From positions 124,001 through 188,000 of the forward strand of contig SCKI01000002.1 in the NCBI GenBank assembly GCA_004124295.1: 64,000 nucleotides of DNA, given 5' to 3'. The position numbers and the translations under genes are program-made. Positions 50,160 through 58,642 of the stretch are shown in pieces; the first letter of the stretch is position 1, and every line of letters begins with the position of its first letter. This DNA comes from Fidelibacterota bacterium (lineage in GTDB: Bacteria; Fidelibacterota; Marinisomatia; SCGC-AAA003-L08; TS1B11). The notes under the pieces were generated by a model. The model worked only from the letters and a program-made list of their open reading frames with translations, made no database searches and was not told the DNA's origin.

Positions 50160-51691
50160 TTTGCCGGCCTGCGCTGCAACCATATAGTCCATACCGATAA
50201 GCTAAGCCCCACCAGCAGGTTGAGCCAGGCAAAGACGTCGCCGAAGCGGCTGTAGAAAGTGGGCCTCGTGGAGGGCGCGATATCGGCGCTGAAACTGCCC
50301 ACCTGATTGAGGGCCAGTTGCCGGGTCACCCGGCCGCCGCTATCCACCAGCATGCTGATGCCGGTATTGGCCACGCGCAAGACCGGCCGGCGGAGTTCGA
50401 TGGCCCGGTAACGGAACTGCGCGGCGTGCTGGTAAGGTCCCGATGAGAGGCCATTGTTATACCAGCCGTCGTTCACCGCCCCTACCAGGAAGCCGGCTCC
50501 GGCCCGGGCGAAATGGCGATAGACATCGGGGAAGGTCGTCTCCAGACAGATGCCGACGCTGAATGTGGCGCCGCCCGCCTCAAAGACAGTGTAGCTCTGG
50601 CCGGAGGCGAATTCGCCCAGATTGATGCCCAACAGGTCAATGATTTTCAGCCAGCCGAACAGGGGCGGCATCCGTTCGGCAAAGGGGACCAGGCGGATTT
50701 TCTGGTAGGTGGAGCGCAAGCCGGTGCTGTCGATGTAGCCGATGCTGTTGTAGTAGCGCACCTCGTCCCGGCTCAGGCGCTCGAAATCGGGCATCCCGGT
50801 GACCACCGGCGCCTTGATGTCGGCCGCCAGCCGTTGAATATCCCGCAGATAGCGGCGTCCGCCCCGGCGCAGATAGGTGGGCGCCGCCGCCTCGGGCCAG
50901 AAGACCACGTCGGGCGAATCGACCGCTACGGCGCGGGTCATGCTGTGCAACTGGGCGAAAATCCGCTGGCGCAGGTCGGGATTCCATTTCTCGGCGGCGT
51001 TGACATTGGGCTGGATAACCGCCACCCGCAGGCTGCCCGGCTGAATGGGGGGCAGCAGCAGCCAGCCTGTGCCCCAGGGCAGCAGCAGGGCCAGGGCCAG
51101 CAACAGTGCAGGCAGGCGCCGGTCCCGGCTGCGCAGCAGTTCCAGCAGCAGAATATTCAGCAGCACGACCCAGAAGCTGATGCCATAGATGCCGGTAATG
51201 GCGGCATTCTGCATCGGCAGCAGGTAATCGGTCTGGGTGTTGGCCAGTGCTACCCAGGGGAAGCCGAGGCTGCCATAGGTGCGCACATATTCCACCGCCA
51301 CCCAGACCACCGGCAGCAGCCAGAGTGCGGCCGGGCCCCAATGACGCCGGAGCCAACCGAACCAGCCTCCGATAATCAGGTAGTTCACCGACAGCAGGCC
51401 GACCGTCCCCAGCATGCTCAGGAAAGCCGGTAGCGGAGTGGTGCCGGTGTTGAATGACAGCCAGTAGAGGGTCACCAGCAGGTAACCCAGCGACCAATAC
51501 CAGCCCTGCAGCGCCGCCCTCCCCGGGGACTGCTCACGGTCCCAGGCCCGGATCAGTGGCACCAGGCCCACCCAGGCCAGGAAACCGAGCGGCAGGGGCG
51601 GAAAGCTGAGGCCGGTGACGGCGCCGGCGAGGGCCATGCGGGCCGGCTCGGGGAGCGCCCTGAGGCGGTCGACCAGCGCGGGCCTGTTCAA
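50156..51691 (-). CDS. lnt: Apolipoprotein N-acyltransferase
   Basis: Lnt adds the third acyl chain to lipoproteins in the inner membrane. The 511-residue protein has about six N-terminal membrane helices (to residue 210), a periplasmic nitrilase domain with the triad Glu267 (VFWPEAAAP), Lys331 (STYQKIRLVPF) and Cys382 (VGICLETTFPD), and one C-terminal helix. These positions agree closely with E. coli Glu267, Lys335 and Cys387. Translation begins at TTG, overlapping the ruvX stop. With the LolA-like gene it supports a lipoprotein-bearing outer membrane. Confidence 0.96.
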   Translation of the reverse strand: MNRPALVDRLRALPEPARMALAGAVTGLSFPPLPLGFLAWVGLVPLIRAWDREQSPGRAALQGWYWSLGYLLVTLYWLSFNTGTTPLPAFLSMLGTVGLLSVNYLIIGGWFGWLRRHWGPAALWLLPVVWVAVEYVRTYGSLGFPWVALANTQTDYLLPMQNAAITGIYGISFWVVLLNILLLELLRSRDRRLPALLLALALLLPWGTGWLLLPPIQPGSLRVAVIQPNVNAAEKWNPDLRQRIFAQLHSMTRAVAVDSPDVVFWPEAAAPTYLRRGGRRYLRDIQRLAADIKAPVVTGMPDFERLSRDEVRYYNSIGYIDSTGLRSTYQKIRLVPFAERMPPLFGWLKIIDLLGINLGEFASGQSYTVFEAGGATFSVGICLETTFPDVYRHFARAGAGFLVGAVNDGWYNNGLSSGPYQHAAQFRYRAIELRRPVLRVANTGISMLVDSGGRVTRQLALNQVGSFSADIAPSTRPTFYSRFGDVFAWLNLLVGLSLSVWTIWLQRRPAK

Positions 51692-52101
51692 CTGCGGGAG
51701 TCCAGGTAATCCTGAAGCATGATGGCCGCGGCGGTGCGATCCACGGCGGCCTTGTTGTGGCCCGTGCGGACACCCATCGCCACCAGCGAGCGGCGGGCGG
51801 CGACGGAGGTCAGCCGCTCATCATAGGTGTGCACCGGCAGGCCGGTCTGCTCCTTGAGGGCGCTGATAAAGACATCGACGCGGTCGGTCTGCTGTGAGTG
51901 GCCCCCTTTCATGGTCAGGGGATAGCCCACCACGATGGTGTCCACCTCCTGCTGCTCGATGATTTCCTCCAGGCGCCGGCGCCAGGAGCCCTGCCTGTCT
52001 TGCACGAGGGTCTCAAACGGTTGGGCAATGATGGCCATGGGGTCGGAGACGGCCAGCCCGATTCGCTTCTCCCCGTAATCAATGCCGAGAATGCGGGGCA
52101 C
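51688..52101 (-). CDS. ruvX: Putative pre-16S rRNA nuclease / Holliday junction resolvase-like YqgF
   Basis: YqgF is an RNase H-fold protein needed for 16S rRNA 5' processing in E. coli. The 137-residue product has ILGIDYGEKRIGLAVSDPMA with the first acidic residue near position 7, VVGYPLTMKGGHSQQTDRV, and the late TYDERLTSVAARRSL. All are family signatures. The start is GTG, six bases after the HU-type gene, and the end overlaps lnt by four bases. Confidence 0.93.
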   Translation of the reverse strand: MPRILGIDYGEKRIGLAVSDPMAIIAQPFETLVQDRQGSWRRRLEEIIEQQEVDTIVVGYPLTMKGGHSQQTDRVDVFISALKEQTGLPVHTYDERLTSVAARRSLVAMGVRTGHNKAAVDRTAAAIMLQDYLDSRS

Positions 52102-52107
52102 AGGGGG

Positions 52108-52437
52108 CTATTTGAGGTTTTCGAGAGGCTCCCGCAGCACCTCCCGCAGCAGCCGGCCGGGCTTAAAATGGCTTTTGCGCCGGGGCGGCACGTACACTTC
52201 CTCATTGGTGCGGGGATTGCGGGCCCGGGGCTTGGCCTTGGTCGGCTTCACCTCGAAGACGCCGAAATTGCGGATTTCGACGCGCATCAACGTATGGTTC
52301 TGGCTCATGATTTCCCTGAGCACTTCGAATACGCTGTCCACCGGCGCCTTCATCTGGGAGACCGGCACGTTCAGTTTTGCCGCCACCCGCTCGGTAACGT
52401 CCCGTTTTGTGTAGGTAATGGCTTTTTGATTGCCCAT
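52108..52437 (-). CDS. HU/IHF family DNA-binding protein
   Basis: HU and IHF bend DNA and shape the nucleoid. The 109-residue product starts with a short lead, then ITYTKRDVTERVAAKLNVPV and VEIRNFGVFEVKPTKAKPRA, the latter leading into the DNA-gripping beta arms RNPRTNEEVYVPPRRKSHFK with the conserved intercalating proline region. The length and divergent N-terminal half fit an IHF-like member more than the 90-residue HU. It lies one base after the rel gene and six before ruvX. Confidence 0.92.
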   Translation of the reverse strand: MGNQKAITYTKRDVTERVAAKLNVPVSQMKAPVDSVFEVLREIMSQNHTLMRVEIRNFGVFEVKPTKAKPRARNPRTNEEVYVPPRRKSHFKPGRLLREVLREPLENLK

Positions 52438-52438
52438 A

Positions 52439-54628
52439 CTAAATGCGCTCCATGTAAATGATGCCCGGTATGACCCGGAGGCGGTTTTTGATCCGTTCCA
52501 GTTTTTTAACCCCGTCCACCTCCACAGCCATGAGGAGGGTCAGGATACCTTCTTCCACCACCAGATCGACGCTGGAAATGTTGGTGTTCAGCTTCGATGT
52601 GGACTCGGTCACGTCCTTCAGGAAATGCTTCCGGTCCTCGGCGACGATCTTCAGCGGCACCAGGAAATCGCGTCGCTTGTCGATGTCCCACTCCACTTCG
52701 ACGTAGCGGTCCTGATCCTCGCCCATCACCGGCAGGTTCGAGCAGCTGACCCGATGGACAGTGATGCCCCGGCCGCGGGTCACAAAGCCGATGATCTCAT
52801 CCCCCGGTATGGGGTTGCAGCACTTGCTCAGGGAGATCAGCAGGTCGGACATGCCGTCCACCTTGACCCCCTTGGCCGACCGGCGAGTGCGCTGGCGCAG
52901 CTTCATATCGAAAGCGCCATCCAGGCCCTGGCCTGCCGGCAGCCGCTCCGGCGCCAGCCGCTCGAACATCTGCCTGACCGTGATATCGCCCCGGCCCAGG
53001 GCAGCGTAGAGCAGCTCTTCAGTGTCGAACCCAACCTTCTTGGGATCGCGCCGGATATCCTTCAGCAAGGCTGAAAGTTTAAGCCGCCGGGTGGTTTTCT
53101 CCAAGACCTCCTTGCCCAGCCGGATAGATTCCTCCTGCTGGACCCGCCGCATGAAGCGGCGTATCCTGGTCTTGGCCTTGGTGGTGCGGACGAATTTGAG
53201 CCAGGCGTGGTTCGGCAACTGCTGATCGGAGGTGATGATCTCCACCGTATCGCCGCTGGCGAGTTTGGTGTTCAGCGGGGCGATCTTGCCGTTGATGCGG
53301 ACGCCGACACAGTGCAGGCCTACCTCGGTATGGACGGCGAAGGCCATGTCCACCGGCGTGGCATCCACCGGCAACTGCACCACGTCGCCCTTGGGCGTGA
53401 AGACGAAAATCTCATCCTTGAACAGGTCAATCTGCAGCAGATCGAGGAATTCCTCCGGCGTCGATTTCTCGCTCTGGACCATCTCCACCAGCTCCCGGAG
53501 CCAGCGTACCTGCCGGTCCATGGAGCTCACCCCGGCAGCCTTGTCCTCCTTGTAGCGCCAGTGTGCGGCGACGCCGATTTCGGCGGTCTCGTCCATGTCC
53601 CGGGTGCGGATCTGGACCTCCACAACCTTGCCGCCGGGACCGACCACCGTGGTATGGACGGACTGATAGCCGTTCATCTTCGGTGTCGCGATGAAGTCCT
53701 TGAAGCGCTCCTGAATGGGCGTATAGAGCTGGTGCACCACACCCAGGGCGGCATAGCATTCATCCACCCGGTCAGTAATGATACGCACCGCCAGCAGATC
53801 GTAAATCTCGTCGAAACTCACTTTCCTGCGCTGGAGCTTGCCGTAGATGGAATTGTAGTGCTTGGTCCGGCCGACGATGGAGGCTTCAATTTTGAACTGG
53901 GCCAACTGTTCGCGAATCGGTTTGGCAAAGCGCTCGATATATTTTTCGCGCTCGGACCGGGAGTCACGCACTTTCTTGACCAGGTCGCCGAACACCTGCG
54001 GGTCGAGGGTCTGCAGGGCCAAGTCCTCCAGCTCCCATTTCAGCCGGGCCATGCCGAGGCGGTGGGCCAGGGGGGCGTAAACGTCCCGGGTTTCCACGGC
54101 AATGCGGCGCTGCTTGATCATGGGCAGATACTTGATCGTGCGCATATTGTGCAGCCGGTCGGCGAACTTGATCAGGATAACGCGGATATCCCGGACCACC
54201 GACAGCAGCATCTTCATGTAATTTTCGGCTTGGCGCTCGGCCCGGCTGTGGAACTTGATGTCGGAGAGCTTGGTGACCCCCTCCACCAGCAGCGCGACAT
54301 CGGCACCGAAATTCTCCTGCAGATCCTGCGCGGTTATGGCGGTATCCTCCAGCACGTCGTGGAGGAAACCGGCGGCGATGGTGACCGGGTCCATCTGCCA
54401 TTCGGAGAGCAGCAGGCCCACCTGGGCGCAGTGCTCGAAATAGGGCTCGCCGGACTTCCGTTTCTGGCCGCGGTGGGCCGTCTCGGCCATTTGGTAGGCC
54501 CGCAGCAGGAACTCCTCCACCTCCGCCCGCCGTTCTTCCGGGGGATCGAGATTGGCCAGCACCGTCCGCAGCCGGGCCGGCGGCTTGCCCCTGGCGGGCA
54601 GTATCTGGCGCAGGGTATCGACGACCAT
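52439..54628 (-). CDS. rel: Bifunctional (p)ppGpp synthetase/hydrolase
   Basis: Rel makes and degrades the alarmone (p)ppGpp. The 729-residue protein has an intact HD hydrolase (His66, His90-Asp91, Glu94-Asp95 in FLHDVLEDT), a synthetase domain with RTKHYNSIYGK and the RFKD motif at 308-311 (the RxKD form found in bifunctional enzymes, not ExDD of RelA), a TGS domain (about 405-465), and a C-terminal ACT domain. It appears to be active in both directions. Its start overlaps the dnaB stop (TGATG). Confidence 0.96.
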   Translation of the reverse strand: MVVDTLRQILPARGKPPARLRTVLANLDPPEERRAEVEEFLLRAYQMAETAHRGQKRKSGEPYFEHCAQVGLLLSEWQMDPVTIAAGFLHDVLEDTAITAQDLQENFGADVALLVEGVTKLSDIKFHSRAERQAENYMKMLLSVVRDIRVILIKFADRLHNMRTIKYLPMIKQRRIAVETRDVYAPLAHRLGMARLKWELEDLALQTLDPQVFGDLVKKVRDSRSEREKYIERFAKPIREQLAQFKIEASIVGRTKHYNSIYGKLQRRKVSFDEIYDLLAVRIITDRVDECYAALGVVHQLYTPIQERFKDFIATPKMNGYQSVHTTVVGPGGKVVEVQIRTRDMDETAEIGVAAHWRYKEDKAAGVSSMDRQVRWLRELVEMVQSEKSTPEEFLDLLQIDLFKDEIFVFTPKGDVVQLPVDATPVDMAFAVHTEVGLHCVGVRINGKIAPLNTKLASGDTVEIITSDQQLPNHAWLKFVRTTKAKTRIRRFMRRVQQEESIRLGKEVLEKTTRRLKLSALLKDIRRDPKKVGFDTEELLYAALGRGDITVRQMFERLAPERLPAGQGLDGAFDMKLRQRTRRSAKGVKVDGMSDLLISLSKCCNPIPGDEIIGFVTRGRGITVHRVSCSNLPVMGEDQDRYVEVEWDIDKRRDFLVPLKIVAEDRKHFLKDVTESTSKLNTNISSVDLVVEEGILTLLMAVEVDGVKKLERIKNRLRVIPGIIYMERI

Positions 54629-56010
54629 CAGAAAGGCGCCTCCTCCGTGGGCAGCGCTGCCAGCGCATCTTCGGGGGCATACCGGTCGAACCGAGCGCAG
54701 CGCGAATTAAAGCTCAGCTTCACCGTCCCGGTGGGTCCGTTCCGCTGCTTGCCGATAATCAGCTCGGCCCAGCCCTCATCGGCCTCGTCCCGGGTGTAAA
54801 CAAAGGGCCGGTAGAGGAACAGGATCATGTCGGCGTCCTGTTCGATGGCCCCCGATTCCCGCAGGTCGGACATGATGGGCCGCTTGTCCTTGCCGGGACG
54901 CTGCTCCGGCGCCCGGGAGAGCTGCGACAGGGCCAGGACAGTGATGTTGAGTTCCCGGGCCAGCGCTTTCAGGGACCGGGAAATCTCCGACATTTCCTGT
55001 TGGCGGTTATCGCTGCGGCCCCGGCCGGCGATGAGCTGCATGTAGTCGATGATCACCATATCAATCTTGTGTTCGGCCTTGAAGCGCCGCACCCGGGAGC
55101 GCAGCTCCAGGATATTCATGCCCGCCGTGTCATCGATAAACACCGGCAGATGGGAAAGCCGGCCCACTGCCGCGGACAGCTTGGACCACTGGCGGCTGGG
55201 CAGGGTGCCCCGGCGCACCAGGTGGGAATCGACCTTGGCCTCGGCCGTCAGCATACGCATCGCAATCTGGTAGTTGGACATCTCCATACTGAAGATACCG
55301 ATGCGGCCCCCCTTGCCGGCGGCGTTGCGGGCGATATTCAATGCCAGGGCCGTCTTGCCCATGGATGGACGGCCGGCGAGGATCACCAGGTCCGACGGCT
55401 GGAAGCCATCGGTGAGGTCGTCCACTTCGCTGAAGCCGCTCACCAGACCGGTGTAGGGGCTGTCCTTCTTCCGGTTGTGCCGGTCGTCCAGGATACCGAA
55501 CGCATCCTTCAGGATCGAGTCGAGGGTGACATCGGCCCCCATCTGGGCGTTACGCTGGAGATCAAACAGGCGTTGCTCCGCGCTGTCCAGCACCTCCGCC
55601 GGCTCGTTCTCGCCCTCGTAAGCGCCGGAGACCATCTCGTTGCCCGCAGCGATCACTTCCCTGAGGATTTTCTTCTCCCGGACAATCTGGGCATAATGCT
55701 CCACGTTGGCGGCGGAGGGAATCTCATCCGCCAGGCCGGTAATGTAGTAGGCGCCACCCACTTTCTCCAGCAGTCCCTCCTTGGTGAGCTGGTTGGTGAG
55801 GGTCACCGCATCGATAGGTTCGGCATGGTCCTGCAGGGCCAGCATGGCGCTGTAAATCTGGTTATGGGCATCCTTGTAGAAAGAGCGTTGGGTAAGCAGC
55901 GGTGTGACCCGGTCGATGGCCCGGGGTTCAATAAGCAGAGATCCCAGCACGGCCCGCTCCGCCTCCAGGTTCTGGGGCGGCAGCCGTAGTTCGCCGTTCT
56001 GCTTCGCCAC
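54628..56010 (-). CDS. dnaB: Replicative DNA helicase DnaB
   Basis: DnaB is the hexameric helicase at the replication fork. The 460-residue product has the N-terminal helical domain (NLEAERAVLGSLLIEP near residue 15), Walker A GRPSMGKT at 213-220, Walker B MVIIDYMQLIAGRGRSDNRQ near 310, and the late KQRNGPTGTVKLSFNSRCAR. No intein is present. The GTG start lies 11 bases after the uracil-DNA glycosylase gene. Confidence 0.98.
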   Translation of the reverse strand: MAKQNGELRLPPQNLEAERAVLGSLLIEPRAIDRVTPLLTQRSFYKDAHNQIYSAMLALQDHAEPIDAVTLTNQLTKEGLLEKVGGAYYITGLADEIPSAANVEHYAQIVREKKILREVIAAGNEMVSGAYEGENEPAEVLDSAEQRLFDLQRNAQMGADVTLDSILKDAFGILDDRHNRKKDSPYTGLVSGFSEVDDLTDGFQPSDLVILAGRPSMGKTALALNIARNAAGKGGRIGIFSMEMSNYQIAMRMLTAEAKVDSHLVRRGTLPSRQWSKLSAAVGRLSHLPVFIDDTAGMNILELRSRVRRFKAEHKIDMVIIDYMQLIAGRGRSDNRQQEMSEISRSLKALARELNITVLALSQLSRAPEQRPGKDKRPIMSDLRESGAIEQDADMILFLYRPFVYTRDEADEGWAELIIGKQRNGPTGTVKLSFNSRCARFDRYAPEDALAALPTEEAPF

Positions 56011-56021
56011 GGTTGGCCTGC

Positions 56022-56732
56022 TCAGGCTACCGGCGGCTGGCCGGTGAGCTCCCGGTAACGGTCACGGATTTTCTGGAAATCCTCCCAGGCCGGCGCCTTC
56101 CAGTTGGGGTTGCGCAGCAGGGCCGCCGGGTGGTAGGTGGTGCGGACTTCGATGCCGGCGTACTCGTAGGTCCGGGAGCGCATCTCCTTGAGGCTCGCTT
56201 GCTCCCGCAGCAGGGTCTGGGCGGCCACCCGTCCCAGGGTCACAATAAGCTTGGGTTCCAGCAGCCGGAGCTGCTCCTGCAGGTAGGGTTCGCATTCGGA
56301 CACCTCGGCCGGGAGCGGGTCCCGGTTCCCCGGCGGGCGGCACTTGAGCACGTTGAGGATATAGACGTCCTGGCGGCTCAGACCGATAGCGGCCAGCATC
56401 TTGTCGAGGAGCTTGCCGGCCCGTCCGACGAACGGCTCGCCGATGCGGTCCTCCTCGGCGCCGGGGGCTTCACCGACGAACACCAGATCGGCAGCCGGGT
56501 TGCCGACACCGAAGACAAATTTTGTGCGGGTGGCCCCCAGGGGGCAGTTCTGGCAGTCCTTTATCTCGGTCCGGAAGGCCTCCAGCGGACCGGCCTGGGT
56601 CTGTTCAGGCGGACTGGCGGCCCTTGCAGATGGGGGCAGCGGGGACGGTCCGGAGAGCCACAGCTGATCGCCGAAGAGCAGCCGGTGGCGGCGCAGGTAG
56701 CGGGCCGCATCCTCCTGGGCCAGGGCCGGCAT
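56022..56732 (-). CDS. Family 4 uracil-DNA glycosylase (iron-sulfur type)
   Basis: Family 4 UDGs excise uracil from DNA and carry a 4Fe-4S cluster. The 236-residue protein has four cluster cysteines at 60, 63, 131 and 147, the active-site motif [20 protein letters not shown] at about 87-105, and [12 protein letters not shown] near 201. The first 45 residues are a variable Pro/Ser-rich extension typical of the group. Older databases call it a DNA polymerase-related or phage SPO1 polymerase protein. It overlaps rpoZ by one base. Confidence 0.93.
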   Translation of the reverse strand: MPALAQEDAARYLRRHRLLFGDQLWLSGPSPLPPSARAASPPEQTQAGPLEAFRTEIKDCQNCPLGATRTKFVFGVGNPAADLVFVGEAPGAEEDRIGEPFVGRAGKLLDKMLAAIGLSRQDVYILNVLKCRPPGNRDPLPAEVSECEPYLQEQLRLLEPKLIVTLGRVAAQTLLREQASLKEMRSRTYEYAGIEVRTTYHPAALLRNPNWKAPAWEDFQKIRDRYRELTGQPPVA

Positions 56733-57076
56733 CAGGAACTCGGACTGTCTCCGGTCTCCTCCTCAATGTCGCCTCCGGCGGGCCGGAAAGCCCAGGTCAG
56801 GCGGCCTTCGAACAGGTCCTGCATGGCCAGGACGGTTGCCTTCTCCTCCTCGACATAGTTCTCATTTGCCTCGAGGGGCTCGAAGGTCTCCTCAATCTCT
56901 TCCTCTTCCATATCCTGCTCCAGCTGCATACGCTCAATCATGCGCCGGTTGATAATCTGCCGGCTGCGCTGGCCCAGGACAGCCACAGCCTCGAAGGCGT
57001 CCGGCGTCCGCTTGAGGAGCTCCTGAAATGCCACGGTTTCCATTTTATCAATGGACTGCTTTTTTTCAATTTTCAT
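56732..57076 (-). CDS. rpoZ: RNA polymerase omega-like subunit
   Basis: Omega folds around the C terminus of beta' and aids RNA polymerase assembly. The 114-residue product has METVAFQELLKRTPDAFEAV then AVLGQRSRQIINRRMIERMQ, which matches the omega core as seen in FCB-group proteins. The second half is acidic (runs of Glu). The position next to gmk (overlap of four bases) is the widespread gmk-rpoZ pair. The core match is weaker than for Proteobacteria, hence moderate confidence. Confidence 0.8.
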   Translation of the reverse strand: MKIEKKQSIDKMETVAFQELLKRTPDAFEAVAVLGQRSRQIINRRMIERMQLEQDMEEEEIEETFEPLEANENYVEEEKATVLAMQDLFEGRLTWAFRPAGGDIEEETGDSPSS

Positions 57077-57633
57077 CTGTTTTCCTCCAATATTTTCTCG
57101 ATGGCGGCAACGGCAACGTCAATCTTGTCATTCACCACCACGTGGTCATATTTGTCCCGCTGGGCCATCTCCTCGGGAAACCGCTCCAGGCGCCGCTGGA
57201 TGATGGCGCCCTCTTCGGTGCCGCGGCCCTTCAACCGCTCCAGCAGGGCCGCCTCGTCGGGCGGTTCGATGAATATGGCTACCGTATCAGCCGCATAGCG
57301 CCCCTTGATGCGCAGCCCCCCCTTCACATCCACATCCAGGATCAGCGTATGGCCCCCTTCCAGGGTCGCCTCCAGGGCGGCCACCGGGGTGCCGTAGCGG
57401 TGGTCATGGACCCATTCCCATTCGACGAATTTCTCATCCGCCACCAAGCGGTCGAAGGCCTCCTCCGAGATGAAGGCATAGTCCTGGCCGTCCACCTCGC
57501 CGGGACGCTGGGGGCGGGTGGTGCTCGATACCGAAAAGCCCCAGTCGGGATGATGTTCCCGGAGCAGGCGGGTGATGGTGGTTTTCCCGGCCCCCGAAGG
57601 GGCACTGATGACGATTAAACGGCCCCGGCTCAT
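57073..57633 (-). CDS. gmk: Guanylate kinase
   Basis: Gmk phosphorylates GMP to GDP. From MSRGRLIVISAPSGAGKTTI the product is 186 residues. It has the P-loop SAPSGAGKT at about 9-17, the GMP-binding SSTTRPQRPGEVDGQDYAF, and LDVDVKGGLRIKGRY. A longer open frame upstream lies inside yicC and is not conserved. The ATG overlaps the yicC stop (ATGA), and the gene end overlaps rpoZ. Confidence 0.97.
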   Translation of the reverse strand: MSRGRLIVISAPSGAGKTTITRLLREHHPDWGFSVSSTTRPQRPGEVDGQDYAFISEEAFDRLVADEKFVEWEWVHDHRYGTPVAALEATLEGGHTLILDVDVKGGLRIKGRYAADTVAIFIEPPDEAALLERLKGRGTEEGAIIQRRLERFPEEMAQRDKYDHVVVNDKIDVAVAAIEKILEENR

Positions 57634-58502
57634 AGAATGTTCTGCACCTGTTCCCGCATCCGCTCCAGCTCTTCTTTCATCTCCACCACCCGGTGGCTGA
57701 TCTCCACCTGGGCGCTTTTGGAGCCGATCGTGTTGATCTCCCGGCCCATCTCCTGCAGCAGGAAGCCCATCCGTTTGCCGGTGGCCTCCGTGCCGGCCAG
57801 GTAGCTCCGGAAAAGGTCCCCGTGGCTGGCCAGCCGGGTGCATTCCTCGGCGATATCCCGCTTATCGGCCAGGATGGCCACTTCCATCAGCAGACGGTCC
57901 TCGTTCAGCGGTATACCGGCGGCCAGTTCGGCGATCCGGCTGCGGTGCCGGTCAATATCGTCCTGCCGGTTACCCCGGGCCAGCGCTTCGATGGCCTCGG
58001 TCTGCTCCGAGAGCAGCTGCAAGCGCCGCTTCAGATCGGCAGCCAGATGGCCGCCTTCCTCGGCGCGCATGGCCAGGGTCGCCTCAAGGGCGGCGTCCAG
58101 TCCGGCCGTGAGCAGCTCCCCGGCCAGGTCACTGCGGTCGTTTTCGGCGCTGCTGAACAGATCGGAGCGCTCCAGGTAATCGGCCAGTGTCGCGCTCCCT
58201 TTCAGGTCCAGTGCGGAACGAATTTTCTCAAAGAGCGCCTCATATTGCCGCAACCGCTCCAGATTGACCTCCAGGGCTGCCACACTGCCGGTCTCTTCGC
58301 TCAACGAGACGCTCACCGATACCTTGCCTCGGCTGAGGGCCTCCTGGATCCGCTTGCGGACCCGTGCTTCCTGGGATTGCAGCGCTCTGGCCAGTCGCAG
58401 GTTCAGATCGAAGTACCGGCTGTTGAGGCTCTGGATCTCAATTTTGAGGGTCAGCCCCTCGCGGCTCAGTTCGGCCTGTCCATAGCCGGTCATGCTCAGC
58501 AT
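57630..58502 (-). CDS. yicC: YicC family endoribonuclease-like protein
   Basis: YicC proteins are a conserved family with reported endoribonuclease activity on small RNAs. The 290-residue product starts MLSMTGYGQAELSREGLTLK, contains SLNSRYFDLNLRLARALQSQ, and ends with GKRMGFLLQEMGREINTIGS and ISHRVVEMKEELERMREQVQ, all family signatures. An in-frame TTG precedes the ATG, but the ATG has AGAGG upstream. The 140-base gap before it, between it and the PorV-like gene, holds no convincing terminator or promoter. Confidence 0.95.
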   Translation of the reverse strand: MLSMTGYGQAELSREGLTLKIEIQSLNSRYFDLNLRLARALQSQEARVRKRIQEALSRGKVSVSVSLSEETGSVAALEVNLERLRQYEALFEKIRSALDLKGSATLADYLERSDLFSSAENDRSDLAGELLTAGLDAALEATLAMRAEEGGHLAADLKRRLQLLSEQTEAIEALARGNRQDDIDRHRSRIAELAAGIPLNEDRLLMEVAILADKRDIAEECTRLASHGDLFRSYLAGTEATGKRMGFLLQEMGREINTIGSKSAQVEISHRVVEMKEELERMREQVQNIL

Positions 58503-58642
58503 CAATCAGGCCTCTAAAACCAACATGGAAAAGTAATCACCCCGGTTGCCAGATGCAATGAAACGGTAGCCCGTAAAACCTTAAAATCCCTTCAGATACA
58601 AGCACCGGGCCTGCCCGCCAGGGTAGCGGACCCCAGAGCTCT

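Noticed and set aside
58503-58642. Terminator or promoter in the gap between the PorV-like gene and yicC
   Set aside because: A 6-bp stem with one wobble can be drawn, but it has no U-run, and no pair of hexamers reaches four of six matches with acceptable spacing.
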